From the NCBI GenBank assembly GCA_025923195.1, contig JAICGJ010000034.1:1-39765 (forward strand): DNA of 39,765 nt, read 5' to 3'. This DNA comes from Chryseolinea sp. (GTDB taxonomy: Bacteria; Bacteroidota; Bacteroidia; Cytophagales; Cyclobacteriaceae). Below the pieces are notes generated by a model, which did no database searches, had not been told where the DNA came from, and worked only from the letters and a program-made list of their open reading frames with translations. Below, one piece after another: positions 33,487-39,765 of this stretch (position 1 is its first letter; every line of letters starts with the position of its first letter). Position numbers and translations under genes: made by a program.

Positions 33487-35946
33487 ATGTTTAAAACGAA
33501 ACCAATTCAACTTATCCAGGAAGATTCAGAGGATCTTATTCAACTCATAAATCCCGAGCAAGATTCCGATCTCAAGCCTGAGGACTTGCCTGGAGAACTT
33601 TCTATACTTCCTATAAAAAATACGGTCTTGTTCCCAGGAGTCGTAATACCCATTACCGTCGGAAGGCAAAAATCTATCAAACTTGTAAAGAAAGCCTATC
33701 AGGGAAATAGAATCATAGGCGTGGTGGCGCAGAAGAATGCTAATGCGGAGGAACCATCACTGGAGGATCTTTACAAGACCGGTACAGTTGCCAGGATTAT
33801 AAAAATGCTGGTACTGCCAGATGGAAATACCACAATAATTATCCAGGGTAAGAATCGTTTCGCAATCAGAGAATTTGTGCAAGAGGAACCTTACCTGACG
33901 GCACGAATTGAACTGCAACCCGAACCGATGATCAATGCCAACAGCAAGGAAGCAAAGGCATTAGTTCAATCTTTGAAGGATGCTGCAACAAAGATCTTAA
34001 AATTGAATCCGGAGATTCCGCTGGAGGCACAGGTAGCACTCGACAACATATCGAGTATGTCCTTCCTTGTAAATTTTCTTTCATCCAATCTCAATGTGGA
34101 AGTTGCTGATAAGCAAAAAATTCTGGAGACTCAGAATATTATCGACAGAAGCACTCTGTTGCTCCAATATATGCTGAAGGATATCCAGATGCTGGAAATC
34201 AAACATGAAATACAACGGAAGGTCCATACGGACATTGATCAGCAACAGCGGGATTATTTCTTGCGTCAGCAGATCAAAGTTCTTCAGGATGAGCTGGGCT
34301 TCGATGGCCCTGATAAGGAAGTAGAGAAACTGCGCAAACGTGCTGAAAGCAAGAAGTGGTCTAAGCCTGTTGCTGAACACTTCAATAGAGAGTTGGATAA
34401 GCTACTGAGGATAAATCCGATGGCTGCCGAATATCCGGTGGCCATGAATTATGTAGAATTCATGCTCGACCTGCCTTGGGGCGAATACACAAAAGATGAC
34501 TTTGACCTGAAGAGAGCAAAGAAAATACTGGACCACGACCATTTTGGGTTGACCAAAGTGAAAAATCGTATCCTTGAATACTTGGCGGTGCTCAAGCTTA
34601 AGAACGATATGAAGGGACCGATACTGTGTCTTTACGGGCCTCCGGGTGTGGGGAAAACTTCTTTGGGGCGTTCTATCGCCAAGGCACTACAACGTAAATA
34701 TGTCCGCATGTCTCTTGGCGGTGTCCACGACGAAGCTGAAATCAGGGGTCACCGAAAAACCTACGTCGGAGCCATGCCAGGTAAGATCTTGCAGAACATA
34801 AAGAAATCGCAGTCCTCCAATCCGGTCTTTATCCTCGATGAGATTGATAAAATAAAATCTGATTTCCGCGGTGATCCATCTTCTGCCATGCTGGAAGTAC
34901 TGGATCCTGAACAGAACAACACGTTTGGTGATAATTACCTTGAAGTTGATTACGACTTATCGAAGGTACTTTTCATCGCCACAGCCAATACGCTCGACAC
35001 CATACATCCAGCGCTGCGCGATAGGATGGAGATTATTGAAGTCACTGGCTATACATTAGAGGAGAAAGTAGAGATCGCTGTCAAACATCTCGTGCCCAAG
35101 CAACTGACTGAGCACGGACTGAAGTCTTCTCAGGTAAAAATTTCAAAGGCAGCGATTGCAAAATTGATCAACAGCTACACTCGTGAGTCTGGTGTAAGGG
35201 GTTTGGAGAGAAAGATTGGCACATTAATAAGAGGTATTGCGAAATCTATTGCTCTTGAAGAAACCTTTGATAAAGTTGTAACCGATGAAACAGTGCGCAA
35301 AGTTTTAGGGGCCGAAATTTTTGACGATGAACTTTATCAGGGTAATGAAATTGCGGGTGTGGTAACAGGATTGGCGTGGACTCAGGTGGGCGGGGAGATT
35401 TTGTTCGTAGAATCGAGCCTGAGCCGAGGGAAGGGAACGCTAACTATTTCAGGTCAGTTAGGTGATGTGATGAAGGAATCTGCCATGGCTGCCCTGTCAT
35501 ATTTGAAATCGAATGCTGAGTCTTTAGGAATTGATTATAGAGTATTTCAGCAATATGATCTGCATATTCACGTTCCTGCGGGAGCTGTTCCGAAAGATGG
35601 ACCTTCAGCGGGAATTACGATGTTTACATCGCTCGCTTCCATTTACACGCAGCGCAAGATCAAGGCTAATTTAGCGATGACAGGTGAAATTACGCTTCGC
35701 GGAAAGGTATTGCCAGTAGGGGGCATCAAGGAAAAGATTCTGGCAGCGAAGAGGAGTGGTATAAAAGAGATTGTACTCAGTACTAAGAACAAACGCGATA
35801 TCGATGAGATTGAAAAACATTACATCAGAGGATTGATCTTCCACTATGTGGATTCTGTTGATGATGTACTGAAGGTCGCGTTATTGAAGGACAAGGTAAA
35901 GCAACAAATGAAATTCACCTTTTCAGAAATCAAAGCTTTGGCCTAA
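33487..35946 (+). CDS. lon: ATP-dependent protease Lon
   Basis: The ATG at 33487 is preferred to the TTG at 33469. The 819-residue protein has the Lon N-terminal substrate domain (about 35-235, beginning '[20 protein letters not shown]') and a coiled-coil linker. The AAA+ module has Walker A GPPGVGKT (384-391) and 'FILDEIDKI'. The C-terminal protease domain has catalytic Ser707 in 'PKDGPSAG' and Lys750 in 'GGIKEK'. The Ser-Lys spacing of 43 equals that of E. coli Lon. It is a homohexameric cytosolic protease that degrades misfolded and regulatory proteins. The N-terminus carries an acidic lead (about 30 residues). It is upstream of hslU, separated by 362 bases. Confidence 0.97.
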   Translation: MFKTKPIQLIQEDSEDLIQLINPEQDSDLKPEDLPGELSILPIKNTVLFPGVVIPITVGRQKSIKLVKKAYQGNRIIGVVAQKNANAEEPSLEDLYKTGTVARIIKMLVLPDGNTTIIIQGKNRFAIREFVQEEPYLTARIELQPEPMINANSKEAKALVQSLKDAATKILKLNPEIPLEAQVALDNISSMSFLVNFLSSNLNVEVADKQKILETQNIIDRSTLLLQYMLKDIQMLEIKHEIQRKVHTDIDQQQRDYFLRQQIKVLQDELGFDGPDKEVEKLRKRAESKKWSKPVAEHFNRELDKLLRINPMAAEYPVAMNYVEFMLDLPWGEYTKDDFDLKRAKKILDHDHFGLTKVKNRILEYLAVLKLKNDMKGPILCLYGPPGVGKTSLGRSIAKALQRKYVRMSLGGVHDEAEIRGHRKTYVGAMPGKILQNIKKSQSSNPVFILDEIDKIKSDFRGDPSSAMLEVLDPEQNNTFGDNYLEVDYDLSKVLFIATANTLDTIHPALRDRMEIIEVTGYTLEEKVEIAVKHLVPKQLTEHGLKSSQVKISKAAIAKLINSYTRESGVRGLERKIGTLIRGIAKSIALEETFDKVVTDETVRKVLGAEIFDDELYQGNEIAGVVTGLAWTQVGGEILFVESSLSRGKGTLTISGQLGDVMKESAMAALSYLKSNAESLGIDYRVFQQYDLHIHVPAGAVPKDGPSAGITMFTSLASIYTQRKIKANLAMTGEITLRGKVLPVGGIKEKILAAKRSGIKEIVLSTKNKRDIDEIEKHYIRGLIFHYVDSVDDVLKVALLKDKVKQQMKFTFSEIKALA

Positions 35947-36308
35947 ATGCTTACGTCGAACCGCGTAACCATATGACGATTGACTTAATTTGCGGGCGAT
36001 TGATATTGCGAAAAAGCGTTATTACGACCGATTTGGAGCAACTTTTAAACTAGACCACATGCCATTGCGTTTCTCTTTAACAGCCCGTTACCCTGCAGAC
36101 TCCTATGACTCAAATTTTCCGTCGGGAAGGTGTGAACTAGGTATAGCAAAGAAATTCATCGGTATATTATGGCCTGAAATATGAAACATTGAAATATCTT
36201 CTGATGATAGGGCCTTAGTAATCTTGTTCAACTGAGACTGACGAAATGCAGGTATGGACCGTTACGCTGAACGTTTTCAAATAATTAATATATCCAGAGA
36301 TTAACCGT
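35947..36308. other. Gene-free stretch between lon and hslU
   Basis: No convincing gene is present. A 64-codon TTG-started frame at 35990-36184 has no recognisable content and no upstream signal. A weak inverted pair (TTACG / CGTAA) lies just behind lon without a T-tract, so no clear terminator was found. The last 60 bases before hslU are A/T-rich ('AAATAATTAATATATCC') and probably include its promoter, but no box matches the consensus. Confidence 0.4.
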
Positions 36309-37712
36309 ATGATAGATTCGAAATATTTGACTCCGAAACAAATTGTTGAAGAACTCGACAAATACATTATTGGGCAGTATGAAGCGAAACGCAATGTAGC
36401 CATTGCGTTGAGAAATCGCTGGCGGAGGATGCATGTCAAATCGGACATTCAAAATGAAATCGTACCAAACAATATCCTGATGATCGGAGCGACAGGTGTC
36501 GGTAAGACCGAAATTGCCCGACGGCTGGCCAAGATTGCTGATGCTCCGTTTGTTAAAGTTGAGGCATCAAAATTTACCGAGGTTGGATACGTTGGCCGTG
36601 ATGTGGAAAGCATGGTACGGGACCTGGTCGAACAATCCGTTACGTTAGTAAAGGCCGGCAAAAAGGAGGCTGTCAAGGAAAAGGCAGCTCAGGCGGTAGA
36701 GGATATTATCCTGGATGCATTAATCCCACCGTTGCGTCAGCAACCAGTACGAAATCAGGGTTTTTCATCCACCGATTCCAGCAGCCAGGGAATTCCTGAA
36801 GGTGATCTGGAGCTGAACGAGAGGACTAGAAATCACTTTCGTGAAAAAATCAGGAATGGTGAAATGGAGGAACGCAAAATCGAAATTAACATTAAAGGCA
36901 GCAGTGGCGCCAACGTCGGCATGGTGGGCGCAGGTATGATGGATGAAGTTTCGATGATGAATCTGCAGGAAATGATTAATGGCATGCTTCCAAAGAAAAG
37001 CAAAAAAAGAAAAGTGACAGTTGGAGAGGCGCGCAAAATGTTATTGGAGGAAGAAGCGTCGAAGCTTATCGATATGGATGAGGTGAAAGAGGAAGCTATC
37101 CGGAGAGCAGAAGAAGCTGGGATTATTTTTATAGATGAAATTGATAAAATCGCCAGCGGCGGCAAGAAGGGTGGAGGCGGTCCGGATGTTAGCAGAGAAG
37201 GTGTACAACGCGATTTACTGCCGATTGTGGAAGGAAGTTCCGTCAATACTAAATATGGAGTAATAAAAACAGATCATGTGTTGTTTGTGGCCGCCGGCGC
37301 ATTTCATATTTCAAAACCTTCGGACCTAATACCCGAACTTCAGGGTAGATTTCCAATTCGCGTTGAGTTAGACAATCTCACCAAGGAAGATTTTATCCGG
37401 ATCCTCAAAGAACCCAAGAATGCTTTAACGAAACAGTATCTGGCACTTTTTGAAGCTGAAGGCGTGAAGATAGATTTTTCGGATGAAGCCATAGATGAAA
37501 TTGCTAACATGGCATTTACCATCAACGCGGAAATTGAAAATATCGGGGCAAGGAGGCTTCACACGGTGATGAGCAAGTTATTGAACGAATTCCTCTTTGA
37601 CGTACCCGATAAAATCGCGCAGAACACGCACATTGAAATAAATGCAGACATGGTAAGAACCAAATTAAGCGGTCTGATCAAGAATAGAGATTTGAGCGAA
37701 TATATTCTGTAG
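36309..37712 (+). CDS. hslU: ATP-dependent protease ATPase subunit HslU
   Basis: The 467-residue protein starts with the family signature 'LTPKQIVEELDKYIIGQ'. Walker A GATGVGKT is at 60-67, and 'KFTEVGYVGRDVESMVRDLV' follows. The intermediate (I) domain covers about residues 110-245. Walker B is 'IIFIDEIDKIASGG', and the tail 'NRDLSEYIL' is the segment that in E. coli HslU inserts into HslV to activate it. HslU unfolds substrates for the threonine protease HslV. No hslV is in this window, so the pair is not a simple operon here. The stop codon is 3 bases from the convergent SixA-type gene. Confidence 0.97.
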   Translation: MIDSKYLTPKQIVEELDKYIIGQYEAKRNVAIALRNRWRRMHVKSDIQNEIVPNNILMIGATGVGKTEIARRLAKIADAPFVKVEASKFTEVGYVGRDVESMVRDLVEQSVTLVKAGKKEAVKEKAAQAVEDIILDALIPPLRQQPVRNQGFSSTDSSSQGIPEGDLELNERTRNHFREKIRNGEMEERKIEINIKGSSGANVGMVGAGMMDEVSMMNLQEMINGMLPKKSKKRKVTVGEARKMLLEEEASKLIDMDEVKEEAIRRAEEAGIIFIDEIDKIASGGKKGGGGPDVSREGVQRDLLPIVEGSSVNTKYGVIKTDHVLFVAAGAFHISKPSDLIPELQGRFPIRVELDNLTKEDFIRILKEPKNALTKQYLALFEAEGVKIDFSDEAIDEIANMAFTINAEIENIGARRLHTVMSKLLNEFLFDVPDKIAQNTHIEINADMVRTKLSGLIKNRDLSEYIL

Positions 37713-37715
37713 TTG

Positions 37716-38213
37716 TTACAACGCCTTAGGGTAGTCAAAAAATTGAAATTTCCCGGACTTCCAATTGACGTTTTTCCACGAATCAACAGGAAGACTAAAG
37801 GCAACAACGCCGCATGTTGGAACATTTTCTATATTTATTTCCGTCTCCGAGATAGCATTAACAAAGTCAGTAAGGCCTGGATTATGGCCAAATAGTAGCG
37901 CTACATCATTCTTATCCTTAATGGTCCGTACCACCACTAGAATTGTGTCATCATTAGCGTGATATAGTCTAGCATCGGTCTTGATTTTTTCTTTCGGATA
38001 CTTCAGAATCTCTGCAAGACGCCGGGCGGTTGATAAAGCGCGTTTAGCCGGGCTGCTCAGCATGACATCCGGATGAATTCCCTTCTCTTTTAATCGCTTG
38101 CCCATGCGAAGGGTATCGCCTTTGCCCCTGTCATTCAAGCCACGCTCAAAATCCCCTAAGCTCAGATCAGCCCAACTTGATTTTGCATGCCTGACTATGT
38201 AAAGTGTTTTCAT
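37716..38213 (-). CDS. SixA-type histidine phosphatase
   Basis: The 165-residue protein has the catalytic RHA motif at residues 8-10 (Arg8, His9) in 'YIVRHAKSSW'. It also has 'LNDRGKGDTLRMGKRLKEKG' and the second catalytic His110 in 'LLFGHNPGLTDF'. This short, single-domain form matches SixA, the phosphohistidine phosphatase branch of the histidine phosphatase superfamily, known to dephosphorylate HPt domains or the nitrogen PTS. The substrate in Bacteroidota is not established. It converges with hslU (3-base gap) and diverges from the acyltransferase gene (62-base gap), so it is monocistronic. Confidence 0.9.
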   Translation of the reverse strand: MKTLYIVRHAKSSWADLSLGDFERGLNDRGKGDTLRMGKRLKEKGIHPDVMLSSPAKRALSTARRLAEILKYPKEKIKTDARLYHANDDTILVVVRTIKDKNDVALLFGHNPGLTDFVNAISETEINIENVPTCGVVAFSLPVDSWKNVNWKSGKFQFFDYPKAL

Positions 38214-38275
38214 CTCTGAAATTTAAAGGAGAAATCACGGGCTACTGATGTGATACTTATCCCCAGATAAATGTA

Positions 38276-39220
38276 ATGCCAAAATTCTTAAAATCTTATC
38301 TTAGAGGCTTCATGTCTAAGCGGAAAAAAATACGTAGGAGAGTAAGGTATGGACTGGTCTACCGATGCGTTCAATTTCTGATTTTCATTTCTAACATTAT
38401 ACCGAGGGTAGCTTGGCTGCGATTCTGCGGATTCTTAGGGGGACTTAGCTTTTGGTTTGCAGGCAAGACGCGAAGACTTATGAGGAAGCATCTTTATATC
38501 GCCTTCCCAGAAAAAACGCCAGCGGATGTAAAAAAACTCTCTCAGCAGGTATTTAAGATGTTGGGGAAAAACTCGGGCGAAATGCTGCGAGCTACACGAG
38601 TCAAAACCTTGGATGACCTGCAAAAATTCCTTGTTACGCATGGCCTGGAAAATTATGAGGAGGCAACGCAAAAAGGTAAGGGAGTAATCTTTCTAACGTG
38701 TCACCTGGGCGCATTCGATTTGCAGATAAGCAATATGGCATTACGAGGCCTAAACCCAAATATTATCGGAACCCCATTAAAGGACCAGCGGTTAAATGAA
38801 TTGCTTTGGGATTATCGTAATATGCACGGTGCAATTGCTATTGAACGAGGAAGGGAGACATTTCGGTTGATCAAGGTTCTGAAATCCGGGGGCTCTGTCG
38901 CTTTGCTGATCGACCAGGATACAAAAGTAAAGAGCGTCTTCGTGAATTTTTTCGGAAGGCCCGCAGCTACTCCTATCGGAGCTACGGTTTTGGCTATGAA
39001 GACAGGCGCCGCAATTGTGCCAACCTACATTTACCTTGGCAAAGACTGGAAACAACATATGCACATTCTGCCGGAGATTCCAATGACGCTCACGGGGAAT
39101 GAAGAAGCGGATATCTTAACGAATACGCAAGTCCTCACAAATTTTGTAGAGGATGTCGTTAGGAAATACCCCGACCAATGGGTGTGGATGCACCGGCGAT
39201 GGAGGACAAAGCCAAACTAA
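38276..39220 (+). CDS. LpxL/HtrB-family lipid A acyltransferase
   Basis: The 314-residue protein has an N-terminal basic stretch ('MSKRKKIRRRVRYG') and a membrane-anchoring hydrophobic segment ('CVQFLIFISNIIPRVAWLRF'). The catalytic HX4D motif is at His143-Asp148 in 'CHLGAFD'. 'AIERGRETFRLIKVLKSGG', 'LLIDQDTKVKSVFVNFFGRP' and the C-terminal 'PDQWVWMHRRWRT' complete the LpxL/HtrB pattern. Enzymes of this family transfer secondary acyl chains to lipid A on the inner leaflet of the inner membrane. Start choice: the ATG at 38276 is used; an internal ATG (MSKRKK) would remove twelve residues. The stop codon overlaps the first base of element F. Confidence 0.92.
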   Translation: MPKFLKSYLRGFMSKRKKIRRRVRYGLVYRCVQFLIFISNIIPRVAWLRFCGFLGGLSFWFAGKTRRLMRKHLYIAFPEKTPADVKKLSQQVFKMLGKNSGEMLRATRVKTLDDLQKFLVTHGLENYEEATQKGKGVIFLTCHLGAFDLQISNMALRGLNPNIIGTPLKDQRLNELLWDYRNMHGAIAIERGRETFRLIKVLKSGGSVALLIDQDTKVKSVFVNFFGRPAATPIGATVLAMKTGAAIVPTYIYLGKDWKQHMHILPEIPMTLTGNEEADILTNTQVLTNFVEDVVRKYPDQWVWMHRRWRTKPN

Positions 39221-39394
39221 TTGTAGATTTTAGATTGACGATTGTGGATTTACGATCGATTGTAGCGTCTTGCTGCTTCCGAAGAGGAGTCAATGAAACA
39301 TTGTTCTTCTTGACTTCGGCATATTGTTTTCCCTTACGCACGCACTTGAATCGCGCCGCAATCTACGATCTAAAATTATCTTAAATCTACAATC
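39220..39394. repeat. Heptamer-array inverted element F (ATTGTAG / CTANAAT units)
   Basis: The left arm at 39220-39265 is ATTGTAG ATTTTAG ATTGACG ATTGTGG ATTTACG ATCG ATTGTAG. The right arm at 39363-39394 is CTACGAT CTAAAAT TAT CTTAAAT CTACAAT C. The arms are inverted copies around a core of about 97 bases. Inside the core is a second small inverted pair, CCGAAG (39279) with CTTCGG (39314) and CAATG (39291) with CATTG (39299). The left arm begins on the last base of the acyltransferase stop codon. The right arm ends 11 bases from the convergent DUF486 stop. Confidence 0.85.
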
Positions 39395-39404
39395 GGAAAA
39401 CGGT

Positions 39405-39765
39405 TTATTTCTTGAAGATGAAGTACACGGCGAGAATAAGAAAAACAAAACCGATCAAATGGTTCCACCGGAGCGTCTCTGATTTAAAGAAGACAACGGT
39501 AAAGATGACGAATACCCCAAGGGTTATAACCTCTTGAAGAACTTTTAATTCAACCAACGAAAACGGTCCTCCATAATTCTTAAATCCAATTCTATTTGCT
39601 GGCACCTGTACCAGGTATTCAAAAAAAGCAATGCCCCAGCTGATCAGAATAACAGTAAGTAGGGTTAAATTCTGACCCCACTTAAACTCTTTGAATCTTA
39701 AATGACCATACCAGGCGAGGGTCATGAAAGTGTTGGACAAAATAAGGAGAAAAATAGTATAGAGG
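39405..39765 (-). CDS. DUF486 (DMT-like) small membrane protein, 5' end beyond the window
   Basis: The frame runs off the right edge: codons beyond the TTG at 39740 read LYTIFLLIL without a stop. They continue into 'SNTFMTLAWYGHLRF', which is the conserved start region of DUF486. At least 119 residues are visible, with four predicted membrane helices ('LTLLTVILISWGIAFFEYLV', 'EVITLGVFVIFTVVFF' and 'LIGFVFLILAVYFIF' among them) and the family block 'QVPANRIGF'. The family is placed in the drug/metabolite transporter-like fold, but its role is unknown. Only a few N-terminal residues should be missing. Confidence 0.85.
   Translation of the reverse strand, partial: LYTIFLLILSNTFMTLAWYGHLRFKEFKWGQNLTLLTVILISWGIAFFEYLVQVPANRIGFKNYGGPFSLVELKVLQEVITLGVFVIFTVVFFKSETLRWNHLIGFVFLILAVYFIFKK

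Noticed and set aside
35990-36184. 64-codon frame between lon and hslU
   Set aside because: It starts with TTG, has no recognisable motif or upstream signal, and its composition fits intergenic DNA.

Overview
The window reads as a chromosomal segment of a Bacteroidota bacterium, most likely of the Cytophagales. The evidence is a SusC/SusD pair, GldA/GldF/GldG homologues, an OmpA/PD40 protein of PorE-like layout, two DUF4097 proteins, and several promoters that fit the Bacteroidota form (TTTG, about 18 bases, TAnnTTTG). No tRNA, rRNA, CRISPR array, transposase or prophage gene was seen. A gene is cut at each edge.

Layout. 1-2209 (+): the end of an Ig-like surface protein, then a six-loop FG-GAP lipoprotein, closed by a bidirectional terminator. 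2370-7238 (-): a SusD lipoprotein and a SusC TonB-linked channel with no linked enzymes or regulator. 7669-10935 (-): type II NADH dehydrogenase and Kup potassium transporter in one short operon. 11134-14416: a coiled-coil lipoprotein, a CNNM/CorC-type transporter and a convergent CorA whose stop codon overlaps it. 14724-18058: a trans-polyprenyl diphosphate synthase, an unrecognised 156-residue protein and a TlpA-like thioredoxin protein. 18233-23871 (+): gldA, gldF, gldG, a DUF4340 gene and dnaN. 23957-27957: a YfcE-type phosphoesterase, an F420-reductase-like oxidoreductase, a DUF3857/transglutaminase-fold protein lacking its catalytic cysteine, and a small coiled-coil membrane protein. 28132-31302 (+): an ECF sigma factor, a HEAT-repeat membrane protein and two DUF4097 proteins, ended by a terminator. 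31362-39765: a PorE-like OmpA protein, Lon, HslU, a SixA-type phosphatase, an LpxL-type acyltransferase and a partial DUF486 protein.

Most of the coding content is ordinary envelope and housekeeping function. The least explained structure is intergenic. Six gaps (7539, 11889, 15699, 19172, 23874, 39220) hold arrays of degenerate 7- or 8-base units. The unit sequence differs between sites, but the period is kept. Every array begins within about 10 bases of a stop codon, and four of the six have arms that are inverted around a unique core of about 40-90 bases. This is the best candidate here for something undescribed. The second candidate is the sigma factor / HEAT protein / DUF4097 pair cassette, which looks like a self-contained envelope regulon.
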